From assembly GCA_028691575.1 (NCBI GenBank), contig JAQUYY010000023.1, positions 1-13,872 on the forward strand: 13,872 nucleotides of DNA, written 5' to 3'. Position numbers and translations under genes: made by a program. Under the pieces are notes generated by a model that was given only the letters and a program-made list of their open reading frames with translations, did not search any database and was not told the origin of the DNA. Positions 7,264 through 13,872 of this stretch are shown here, one piece after another. Positions within the stretch are counted from its first letter, which is position 1; each line of letters starts with the position of its first letter. Origin of the DNA: Candidatus Gastranaerophilales bacterium (GTDB lineage: Bacteria; Cyanobacteriota; Vampirovibrionia; Gastranaerophilales; JAQUYY01).

Positions 7264-10200
7264 ATGATAAACAAAAAATTCTTTGCAATCTTTACTGTTT
7301 TGGGAATAATAATTTTCTTATTATTCTCGGCTTTTGATTACTTAAAAAATCTTCCCGAAAAAATTGATGAAAAATTGTATAAAGTTAAAATAGAAAAAGC
7401 TGTATTTGAAAAAACAAACCATCATCTGTATTTAGGCGATTTAAAAACAAAAATAACCTGGAATTTAAGAATAAAAATTTCTACAGATAAAGTTGATTTA
7501 TTAACACAAAGTGAAAACGAGATTTTTTCAGCAGATAATGTCAGTGCTGAAATATCAATAATTCCTTTAATTTGGAAGAATGTAATTATTAAAAAAATCT
7601 CTGTTGAAAACTTGTATACCGATATTATTCGCAATGAAGACGGCAATTTTAATTTGCAAAAACTTTTTTCTTTTCAAAAAACCGATAAACAAAAATTTAA
7701 GGTTAATATAAAAAATGCCCGGATTAACGCAAAAAAATATCATATTTTCTTTCAGGATAAATTAACAAATCCTGCCCAATCATTTGAATTTAAAGGCGAT
7801 TTTATTAATTTAGAAAAATTTACTCCCAAAAAATTTGTTCGAGGAACAATAAAAGGAACTTTATTTCAAAAAGAGAAAAAAAATATTCCGTATAATTTTA
7901 TTTTTTCTGTGAAAAATCCTTTCGATCTTAAAAATTCAAGGATTTTTTATAAAGGCAAAATTTCAAATATTTATTTTGAAGATTATTCTTCATATGTCAA
8001 AAAATATTTGCCAAATGTTGAATTATTTAAAGGGAAACTCGATATTACGCTTGATACAACAGTTTCTTCCTTAAATTCAGGCAAAATTTTTGCAGAATTT
8101 CAAACAGAAAATATGGATTTATTCAAAAAAGAAAAAGGGAAAGTTGCCACACTTCCCGGAAAAACAACAATAATATTGAAAGGCAAATTTTCGCCAAGAA
8201 TGCTTGATTTTGATACTTTTCAGTTAAAATCAAAAGATGCGGATATTAAAATAAACGGTAAAATTGCAAATTATAGAAACCCCGGAAAATTAATAGATTT
8301 GAATGCCAAAATCGAAAACTCCAGAATTGAAAAAATTGTCGAAATTTTTCCGACTGAAATAAAAATCAAAAGAGATGCAATAAATACACTTAGAAAATAC
8401 GATATAAAAGGCGATATAGATACTACTTTAAAAATAAAAGGTCCAAACAAGTATCCTTATTTATTTGGCACAACAACAGTAAAAAATGTTAATTTTTTCA
8501 ACAAAGGTCAAAAAGTTCCAAAAACTTACGGAAAAATTGATTATTTGGGCAAAATATTAGATCTCGATTTTGATATTTTTTCGGATGAAAAAGGGATAAT
8601 AAAATTAAAGGGTACGGTTTCTCCTTTTCAAACCAAAAAACAATGTTTAAACCTTGATATAACTTCAAATGAAGTTGAGTTAGAGCCTGCACAAGAAATT
8701 CTACTTGCAATTCGAGATGTTATAGGATTTCAATTCGAGCCTGTCGTTGATATGGAGATGAAAGGACAGGGAAGAACGGAATTAAAAATCTATGGAAAGC
8801 CAAACGTAGCTAATGTTGACGGATTTTTAGAAATAAAAAACGGCTTTACGACTTACAATAAACTGGCGAAACAAGCTGATAACGTAAATGGAAAATTACT
8901 TTTTAATAAAAGAACAATTACTTATGATAAATTAAGCGGTTACGTCGAAAAACAAAAACTTGATGTTGAAGGCTATACAATCATTAGAGGTGATTCTAAT
9001 GTAAAAATAACTATTCCAAGCCTGGATTTGTCACTAGGGCAGGAATTTATCAACGAAAGTCCTCTTTTGGTTGAATTAAAAGACAGTTTGACTTTATTAA
9101 AAAAAGTTGAAGGACAAGCAGATACAATCATATTTATCAAGGGTTCAGGTGACGAGGTGAAATCTGAAGGCGAACTTTTGGTTAAAAACGGAAAAATAAA
9201 TTTTGTGGGATACTCAGAGCCTGCTGTTAATATTAACGGGAAAATTACGTTCAAGGATGAAACGGGGTTTTTAAATGATATTAAAGGACAAATTTTAAAA
9301 AGTGACATTGTTGCAAACGGCTCAATTTCAGAAGCATTAACAGACATTACTCTGACTTCTGATAAATTAAACTTAGAAAAAACTAAAAACTTTATCCTAA
9401 CAAGCCCTGCCCTAAAAGAAATTGCCCAAACAATCAAAGAAGTGGACTCTGTTGAGGGATTAACAGCTGCAATTCTTCATTTAAAAGGCAAAACAGGCTC
9501 TCCGAATATTTTCAAAGGGCTAGAAGCTAATATAATCAATGCAAAAGTCGAGTATAAAGATGTGGATTTCCCTCTTATTATAGAAAAAGGGCAAATTGTA
9601 GCCGATGAAAAAGATATAAAATTAAACGAATTACAGGGGAAAATATTTGATTCAAAAGTTAATATTAACGGACAGATAAAGGATTTTCAGGCAAAAATTA
9701 AACCTGATTTTATTGTAAATGTAGAAAAATTAAATTTATCAAATTCAAAAATCATTTCTGATAATAAATTTTTCACATATGGCGTAAAAAACCTTATATA
9801 CAGCCTTTCAGACATTACCGGTTTTGCCGATGTTGTTTTTAAAGCTTTACCTGAAGATATTCTGTTGAGTATAAATTTTAATGAAATGCAAGCTGTTTTT
9901 ACAACTTCAAATATGCCAATAACGATACCTAACGGATTAATCCATATTTCAAACAATAATATTAAATTTGAAAAACTTAACACAATTCTTTCTAATTCTT
10001 CGTTTAATATTGATGGAAATATAAAAAATTACACAAATAAGCCAAATTTGGATATGCTGATTCAAACTAAAATTTATTCAAATGATATAGACGAGTACAT
10101 AAATAAAACAAACAAAAGACCTCTAGTACAGGCAAAAGGACTTATTCCTATATCGATTTTTCTAAAAGGAAATGCGGATAACTGGTTAATTCGCTCTGCT

Positions 10201-11745
10201 GCTTCATTAGATAAGGATACTAGATTTTCTGTTAAAGAAATTGACTTTAATAGTGAAAATAACAGACTTTTAAAGCTGGATGTCAGTGGCAATAAGCAAA
10301 AAGTCAATATTGAAAACTTTACTTATACAATTAACAATGAAGAAAAAGCCCAACCTGTTTTTTCTATAAAGGGCTCTGTTATAGGATTATTGTCAGGTAC
10401 TCCGGAATTTGAAAATCTTTTGTTTAAAACTTACCAAAGTGCAAATGCAACCATTTTAAATCCGTTTATAAAAAATAGAGAATTAAAAATCAAAAACGGT
10501 TCGATAAAAGGAATATTAATAGTTAACGGAAACAGCCTTTCCCCGGTTATAAAAGGTTATTTGTCATTAAAAGATATAAATACCAATCAAAATAAAGTCA
10601 AGCTAAATTATGCAGAAATCGAGTTTTTACAAGATGTTATTTTGTTAAAAGACAGTAATTTTAAAATCGGGAATTCTGAAATTAGCATTGGTGCGCAAAT
10701 AGACAATGTGATTGATTTTCCATTAGTTGTTCGCCGGGCAGAAATTAATTCTCCTTATTTAAATATGGATGAAATTGCAAATATTTTTTCTCATCCGTCT
10801 TCAAAAGTTAATTTAGAGCTTAACGACGAAGGAGTAGGAATTGATGCAATTTTACCGCCATTTGTAATTATGGACGGTTTATTTTACGCAAATGAAATGA
10901 TTATAAACAATTTGATTACAAGTGATTTTAACTGTAAATATAACTTTACCCCAGATTGGATTTTAACCGCAGAAAATATAAGCGCAAAAACGGCAGGAGG
11001 CAGTCTTTTTGGTCAAATTTTATATAATATTAATTCATCTGAAATAGCTGCCGGAATTAAAGCCGAAAATGTACAGGCAAATGCTCTTGCAACAACTTTA
11101 TTAAAACTTCCGAACGAGGTTTACGGAACGTTAAATGGAGATATAAGATTTTCGACAACAGGAAGAACAAATGAAGAAAGGAGCTCAAATCTTTCAGGAA
11201 ATGCTCATTTCGATGTAACAGAAGGTCGTTTGGTTCGTCTCGGTTCGTTAGAATATTTATTAAGAGCCTCAAACATTCTTCAATGCGGAATTACAGGATT
11301 AAATTTAAATAATATTATAGATTTAATAGCACCTCACAAAACAGGTTATTTTGACACATTAACAGGTGATTTTGAGGCAAAAGAAGGAATAATTCGAACT
11401 GATAATACATTTTCTTCGGGTAAAAATTTGAGTTTATTTTTATCAGGAACAATTGATATGTCGACAAATTATTCTGATATAACTGTTTTGGGAAGAATGC
11501 CAAAAAGAATTTCAGGTAAATTGGGTCAAATCGGTAAAGTTTCTATAAATTCTTTTATTTGTTCAATTCCCGGATTAGGTTTTATGCCAAATGATAATGA
11601 AGCGCTTATTAACATTATTCCCGGAATAAGTAAAATTCCGGGACTGGAAATCGGCAATAACGAAGAATTCAGGAAATTTGCCGTTGAAATCGAAGGAGAT
11701 TTATATCGCCCTGATTCTGTTAAAACTTTCAAATGGTTAGATTAA
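7264..11745 (+). CDS. Giant AsmA/TamB-like inner-membrane-anchored periplasmic protein
   Basis: A 1493-residue protein with an N-terminal membrane anchor at about 6-24 and a very long extracytoplasmic part rich in alternating hydrophobic/polar beta strands. An AsmA-like N-terminal region (about 30-330) includes strand runs such as GKISNIYFEDYSS. A series of roughly 116-residue repeats covers about 420-1150. An AsmA-type C-terminal region (about 1270-1490) has GTLNGDIRFSTTGRT, the GNAHFDVTEGRLVRLGSLEYL block and a final segment reading like the family's closing strands. Members of this superfamily in E. coli (TamB, YhdP, YdbH) form lipid-carrying grooves between inner and outer membranes, so phospholipid transport or envelope assembly is the likely role here, by inference. 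Last gene of the operon, with no clear ribosome site, so probably read by coupling. The exact subfamily (AsmA, TamB, YhdP or YdbH) cannot be fixed by eye. Confidence 0.82.
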   Translation: MINKKFFAIFTVLGIIIFLLFSAFDYLKNLPEKIDEKLYKVKIEKAVFEKTNHHLYLGDLKTKITWNLRIKISTDKVDLLTQSENEIFSADNVSAEISIIPLIWKNVIIKKISVENLYTDIIRNEDGNFNLQKLFSFQKTDKQKFKVNIKNARINAKKYHIFFQDKLTNPAQSFEFKGDFINLEKFTPKKFVRGTIKGTLFQKEKKNIPYNFIFSVKNPFDLKNSRIFYKGKISNIYFEDYSSYVKKYLPNVELFKGKLDITLDTTVSSLNSGKIFAEFQTENMDLFKKEKGKVATLPGKTTIILKGKFSPRMLDFDTFQLKSKDADIKINGKIANYRNPGKLIDLNAKIENSRIEKIVEIFPTEIKIKRDAINTLRKYDIKGDIDTTLKIKGPNKYPYLFGTTTVKNVNFFNKGQKVPKTYGKIDYLGKILDLDFDIFSDEKGIIKLKGTVSPFQTKKQCLNLDITSNEVELEPAQEILLAIRDVIGFQFEPVVDMEMKGQGRTELKIYGKPNVANVDGFLEIKNGFTTYNKLAKQADNVNGKLLFNKRTITYDKLSGYVEKQKLDVEGYTIIRGDSNVKITIPSLDLSLGQEFINESPLLVELKDSLTLLKKVEGQADTIIFIKGSGDEVKSEGELLVKNGKINFVGYSEPAVNINGKITFKDETGFLNDIKGQILKSDIVANGSISEALTDITLTSDKLNLEKTKNFILTSPALKEIAQTIKEVDSVEGLTAAILHLKGKTGSPNIFKGLEANIINAKVEYKDVDFPLIIEKGQIVADEKDIKLNELQGKIFDSKVNINGQIKDFQAKIKPDFIVNVEKLNLSNSKIISDNKFFTYGVKNLIYSLSDITGFADVVFKALPEDILLSINFNEMQAVFTTSNMPITIPNGLIHISNNNIKFEKLNTILSNSSFNIDGNIKNYTNKPNLDMLIQTKIYSNDIDEYINKTNKRPLVQAKGLIPISIFLKGNADNWLIRSAASLDKDTRFSVKEIDFNSENNRLLKLDVSGNKQKVNIENFTYTINNEEKAQPVFSIKGSVIGLLSGTPEFENLLFKTYQSANATILNPFIKNRELKIKNGSIKGILIVNGNSLSPVIKGYLSLKDINTNQNKVKLNYAEIEFLQDVILLKDSNFKIGNSEISIGAQIDNVIDFPLVVRRAEINSPYLNMDEIANIFSHPSSKVNLELNDEGVGIDAILPPFVIMDGLFYANEMIINNLITSDFNCKYNFTPDWILTAENISAKTAGGSLFGQILYNINSSEIAAGIKAENVQANALATTLLKLPNEVYGTLNGDIRFSTTGRTNEERSSNLSGNAHFDVTEGRLVRLGSLEYLLRASNILQCGITGLNLNNIIDLIAPHKTGYFDTLTGDFEAKEGIIRTDNTFSSGKNLSLFLSGTIDMSTNYSDITVLGRMPKRISGKLGQIGKVSINSFICSIPGLGFMPNDNEALINIIPGISKIPGLEIGNNEEFRKFAVEIEGDLYRPDSVKTFKWLD
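8524..10701 (+). repeat. Protein-level tandem repeat region (period about 116 residues) in the AsmA-like protein
   Basis: A recurring beta-strand unit can be read at residues 421-452, 541-573, 657-688, 773-805, 889-920 and 1115-1146, with a weaker copy near 988-1020. Each has a turn resembling NGKI, a strand with Phe or Ile, a stretch like IxxxxLxGxIxxS, and a closing NGxI. The equivalent Gly or turn positions (423, 543, 659, 776, 891, 1117) are 115-120 residues apart, with one double step. DNA identity between units is low, so the repeats are ancient and structural rather than recent duplications. Confidence 0.6.
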
Positions 11746-11753
11746 TTATAAAT

Positions 11754-12791
11754 TTAAGGTTTTAGTAAAACTTTGATGGCTTTACCTTTTTCGTGAAGCT
11801 CAAGTGCTTCTTCGGTTTGATTCATTTTCATTTGACAAGTTATCAATTTTTTTACATCAAGCTTTTTATCTGCGATTAATTGCAGCGCTTCTCTTACATA
11901 TTGTGGAGTGTGGTGAAAGACGCTTATAATCTTTAATCCGTCGTAATGAATTCGTCTTGTGTCGAAATTAACAGTTGTTCCGGATTTGCAACCACCAAAA
12001 AGGTGCACCGTTCCACCTTTTCGGGTTAAGTTCATTACTTGCTCCCAAATTTCCGGCAATCCGACTGCCTCTATAATAACGTCAAGCCCTTTGTTTTCAG
12101 GTGTTAATCTTTTGAAATGTCCTTCCGGATCTGAAACTTTTGTTAAATCAATAATTTCATCTGCCCCGCCAAATTCTTTTGCAAGATTTAATTTTAAAGG
12201 ATTTCTGCCTGCTGCTATTACTTTTGCCCCTTTTAATTTAGCTATTTTTACAAACATTAAACCGATTGGGCCTAATCCAATTACTCCAACAGTCTGTCCG
12301 GGCTGAATATTTGTTTTATCAGCCCCATGAATAACATTTGCCAATGGTTCTGTAAAAGCAGCTTCTTCAAAAGACATGTCATCAGGGATTTTTAGAAGAT
12401 TGTATTTTACAATTTTTGCCGGAACTTTTATATACTCAGCGTAAGCTCCATTTAGAAACTCTAAATTATCACAGAAGTTGTATTCGCCGATTTTGCAATA
12501 ATAGCATTCCATGCAAGGTGCTGAATTTGCTGCGACAACTCTATCTCCAATCTTGAAACCTTCGACTGATTCACCAATTTGAGCAATTGTTCCTGAAAAT
12601 TCGTGTCCAAAACCGGAGGGAACTTTTTTTATTAATACCGGATGCCCTCTACGATAGGTTTTTATATCTGTTCCGCAGGTTAGAGCAGCTTCAACTTTAA
12701 TTAAAACTTCACCTTTTTGAACTTCACCTATCTGTATTTCTTTATATTTAATATTTCCAGGCTCATAATAGAGCATTGCATTCATTTTCAT
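11754..12791 (-). CDS. Zinc-dependent medium-chain dehydrogenase (sorbitol/threonine dehydrogenase-like), likely NADP-preferring
   Basis: Oxidises an alcohol or polyol, or reduces the matching carbonyl, in the cytoplasm. The 345 residues are a full-length medium-chain dehydrogenase. Catalytic zinc ligands are Cys39 (TCGTD), His63-Glu64 (GHE) and Glu148 (TEP). Structural zinc ligands are Cys93, Cys96, Cys99 and Cys107 with normal CxxCxxCx7C spacing. The nucleotide fold has GLGPIG at 172-177. The end of the second strand reads AAGRN with Arg196 instead of an acidic residue, which usually favours NADP(H). The ATG overlaps the stop of the upstream dehydrogenase by 4 bases (ATGA), so translation is probably coupled; an alternative ATG lies two codons in. 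The protein resembles L-iditol/sorbitol, threonine and galactitol-phosphate dehydrogenases, but the substrate cannot be assigned. It ends 8 bases from the convergent AsmA-like gene. Confidence 0.9.
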   Translation of the reverse strand: MKMNAMLYYEPGNIKYKEIQIGEVQKGEVLIKVEAALTCGTDIKTYRRGHPVLIKKVPSGFGHEFSGTIAQIGESVEGFKIGDRVVAANSAPCMECYYCKIGEYNFCDNLEFLNGAYAEYIKVPAKIVKYNLLKIPDDMSFEEAAFTEPLANVIHGADKTNIQPGQTVGVIGLGPIGLMFVKIAKLKGAKVIAAGRNPLKLNLAKEFGGADEIIDLTKVSDPEGHFKRLTPENKGLDVIIEAVGLPEIWEQVMNLTRKGGTVHLFGGCKSGTTVNFDTRRIHYDGLKIISVFHHTPQYVREALQLIADKKLDVKKLITCQMKMNQTEEALELHEKGKAIKVLLKP

Positions 12792-13807
12792 ATTTTTATA
12801 AAAGCCTTTATTGTTCTATTTTTTTCAGTATCCGCTATTGCTTGTTTTATTTCGGTTAATGGATAAATTTTAACATACTTATCTACTTTTATTATACCTT
12901 TTTCAATTAATTCAATCGATTCTTTTAAGTCTTCGCAAGATGGCGAATAACTGCCCAGAATTGTCAGCTCTCTGTAATATATATCATTATTGGCAAAAGC
13001 TGTTTTGTTATCGGATACACTTGAAAAAACAAGGATTGTGCCACCGTCACGTACTGCTAAAACACTAAAATCGACCGTAGAGGCGTTTCCTGCACATAGA
13101 AAAACTTTATCAAACCCTATATCAGATGTTGCGTTAAATAAAAAATCTTTTATTTTTTCAGAATTTATAGAATTTATTGCATTATCAAAACCAATTTGCT
13201 TAGCAATATCAATTCTTTCTTCTAAAATATCCGTACCAAAAACCTTTGCGCCAAGGCTTTTAGCAATTTGTCCCATCAATAGCCCTATAAAACCAAGACC
13301 AATGATTAATACATTGTCATTTTGCTTAACATTTGCTCGCTTTATAGCTCTTAAACAACAGGCTGACGGCTCCATTAACGAGGCTTGAATTTCAGTTATG
13401 TTTTCAGAAATTTTAAAAACCACATTGTTTAAGTGATCTTCTGAAAGATAAATATATTCACTAAATCCACCGGGAATTAAATTTGTTTCTTTAAAATGCT
13501 TGCACATTGAAAAATTTTCATTTTTGCAATAAATACACTCAAAACAAGGTACGTGGTGAGAAAAAGCCACTTTGTCACCGAGTTTAAAAGTCTTATTATC
13601 AGAGTTTATTTCAACAATTTCTCCGACAGCTTCATGCCCTAAAACAGTTCCTTCTTTAACAAGATTTTGGGATATTTTAACCATATCAGAACCGCAAAGT
13701 CCACAACCATAGGTTTTTACAATTGCACCTTTTTTATTTTTTAAAAATATGTTCTCAATTTCTCTAAGTTCTACTTTTTCAATTTTAGAATATACTGCAG
13801 CTTTCAA
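12788..13807 (-). CDS. Zinc-dependent medium-chain dehydrogenase, likely NAD-preferring (first gene of a dehydrogenase pair)
   Basis: A second full-length medium-chain alcohol/polyol dehydrogenase, 339 residues, cytoplasmic. Catalytic zinc ligands are Cys38 (CGLCGSD, 35-41), His58-Glu59 (LGHEA) and Glu146 (MEP). Structural zinc cysteines are 88, 91, 94 and 102. The Rossmann motif GLGFIG is at 170-175. The second strand ends in Asp193 (GTDILEER), the usual marker of NAD preference. The start is TTG at 13807, not ATG: it is preceded at 7 bases by GAAAGG, gives the typical family N-terminus (MKAAVYSKIE), and upstream codons reach a TAA at 13840-13838 without an ATG, GTG or another TTG. The protein is clearly divergent from its downstream neighbour, so the pair is not a recent duplication. 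Substrate unknown; polyol, sugar-derived alcohol or amino-alcohol are all possible. Confidence 0.9.
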   Translation of the reverse strand: MKAAVYSKIEKVELREIENIFLKNKKGAIVKTYGCGLCGSDMVKISQNLVKEGTVLGHEAVGEIVEINSDNKTFKLGDKVAFSHHVPCFECIYCKNENFSMCKHFKETNLIPGGFSEYIYLSEDHLNNVVFKISENITEIQASLMEPSACCLRAIKRANVKQNDNVLIIGLGFIGLLMGQIAKSLGAKVFGTDILEERIDIAKQIGFDNAINSINSEKIKDFLFNATSDIGFDKVFLCAGNASTVDFSVLAVRDGGTILVFSSVSDNKTAFANNDIYYRELTILGSYSPSCEDLKESIELIEKGIIKVDKYVKIYPLTEIKQAIADTEKNRTIKAFIKI

Positions 13808-13810
13808 AAC

Positions 13811-13858
13811 AATGCCTTTCTTTTTATAAAAATTATTTTATAAAAAAAGAAAAGCATT
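13811..13858. repeat. Large imperfect inverted repeat upstream of the dehydrogenase operon
   Basis: AATGC at 13811-13815 pairs with GCATT at 13854-13858. Inward, the arms continue through CTTTC/GAAAA and a T-run against an A-run, then ATAAAA at 13826-13831 pairs with TTTTAT at 13836-13841 around a 4-base centre. There is one mismatch on the plus strand, which becomes a G-U pair in minus-strand RNA, and a 2-base bulge. The 3' arm on the minus strand includes the GAAAGG ribosome site. The element also overlaps the predicted -10, so it could be an operator at DNA level or a hairpin at RNA level. Confidence 0.65.
13815..13820 (-). promoter_or_regulatory. Ribosome-binding site supporting the TTG start at 13807
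   Basis: Read on the minus strand, GAAAGG lies 7 bases before the TTG. It is the best Shine-Dalgarno match upstream of this gene and lies inside one arm of the inverted repeat. Confidence 0.65.
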
Positions 13859-13863
13859 ATCAA
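13835..13863 (-). promoter_or_regulatory. Predicted promoter of the dehydrogenase operon
   Basis: On the minus strand TTGATA at 13863-13858 (5 of 6 to -35 consensus) and TAAAAT at 13840-13835 (5 of 6 to -10 consensus) are 17 bases apart. Transcription would start near 13828, leaving a leader of about 20 bases that contains the ribosome site. An alternative -10, GATAAT at 13862-13857, would need a -35 beyond the window edge. Confidence 0.5.
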
Positions 13864-13872
13864 TTCATTTTA

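Noticed and set aside
8973..9437. A 154-codon open frame on the minus strand opposite the AsmA-like gene
   Set aside because: It lies entirely antisense to a well-supported gene, has no recognisable motif and no convincing ribosome site. Long antisense frames are expected from the skewed composition of this AT-rich gene.
11746..11775. Possible bidirectional terminator between the AsmA-like gene and the dehydrogenase operon
   Set aside because: GTTTTA and TAAAAC at 11759-11771 are inverted but separated by one base and lack any G+C-rich stem. They also lie inside the dehydrogenase coding end. No convincing intrinsic terminator is visible in the 8-base gap.
12990..13388. A 132-codon open frame on the plus strand inside the first dehydrogenase gene
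   Set aside because: It is a shadow of the dehydrogenase reading frame, whose zinc ligands and nucleotide motif are fully intact. The same applies to the plus-strand frame at 11959-12306.

Overview
This is an AT-rich stretch (roughly 30% G+C by eye) of an ordinary bacterial chromosome with tightly packed genes. It uses the standard genetic code, with TGA, TAA and TAG all as stops. The gene set implies a diderm bacterium that has peptidoglycan: a class A penicillin-binding protein and a giant AsmA/TamB-type protein that would span a periplasm. The low G+C, the alpha2beta2-type glycyl-tRNA synthetase beta subunit and the AsmA-type protein fit an uncultured gut lineage such as Vampirovibrionia/Melainabacteria (Gastranaerophilales), but Elusimicrobia-like or other AT-rich diderms are not excluded. 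The taxonomic guess is an inference with low to moderate confidence. No RNA genes, CRISPR arrays, insertion sequences or phage genes were seen, and no gap between genes reaches 300 bases.

Layout. At the left edge serS (seryl-tRNA synthetase) runs leftward out of the window. A 92-base divergent promoter region with a 10-bp palindrome separates it from a rightward tRNA nucleotidyltransferase gene (cca type), which appears to have almost no 5' leader. A recognisable promoter then precedes a long rightward operon: glyS (glycyl-tRNA synthetase beta subunit), a PBP1A-type class A penicillin-binding protein, a small membrane-anchored PDZ-only protein, and a 1493-residue AsmA/TamB-like protein with a periodic repeat of about 116 residues. 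The last gene ends 8 bases from the end of a convergent, leftward two-gene operon. That operon encodes two zinc-dependent medium-chain alcohol/polyol dehydrogenases that overlap by 4 bases. Their promoter is overlaid by a large imperfect inverted repeat at the right edge.

How the genes may work together. serS, cca and glyS all act on tRNA charging or 3'-end maintenance. The three genes after glyS all encode predicted single-pass inner-membrane proteins with their bulk in the periplasm: wall synthesis, a PDZ scaffold or adaptor, and a candidate bridge-like lipid carrier. Their tight spacing suggests a cell-envelope module transcribed with glyS. The two dehydrogenases keep full zinc-ligand sets but differ at the cofactor-selecting position (Asp versus Arg), which suggests NAD and NADP preference respectively. 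Their substrates cannot be read from sequence. I found no clearly new biological system. The best leads are the PBP1A-PDZ-AsmA envelope module and the two palindromic promoter regions.
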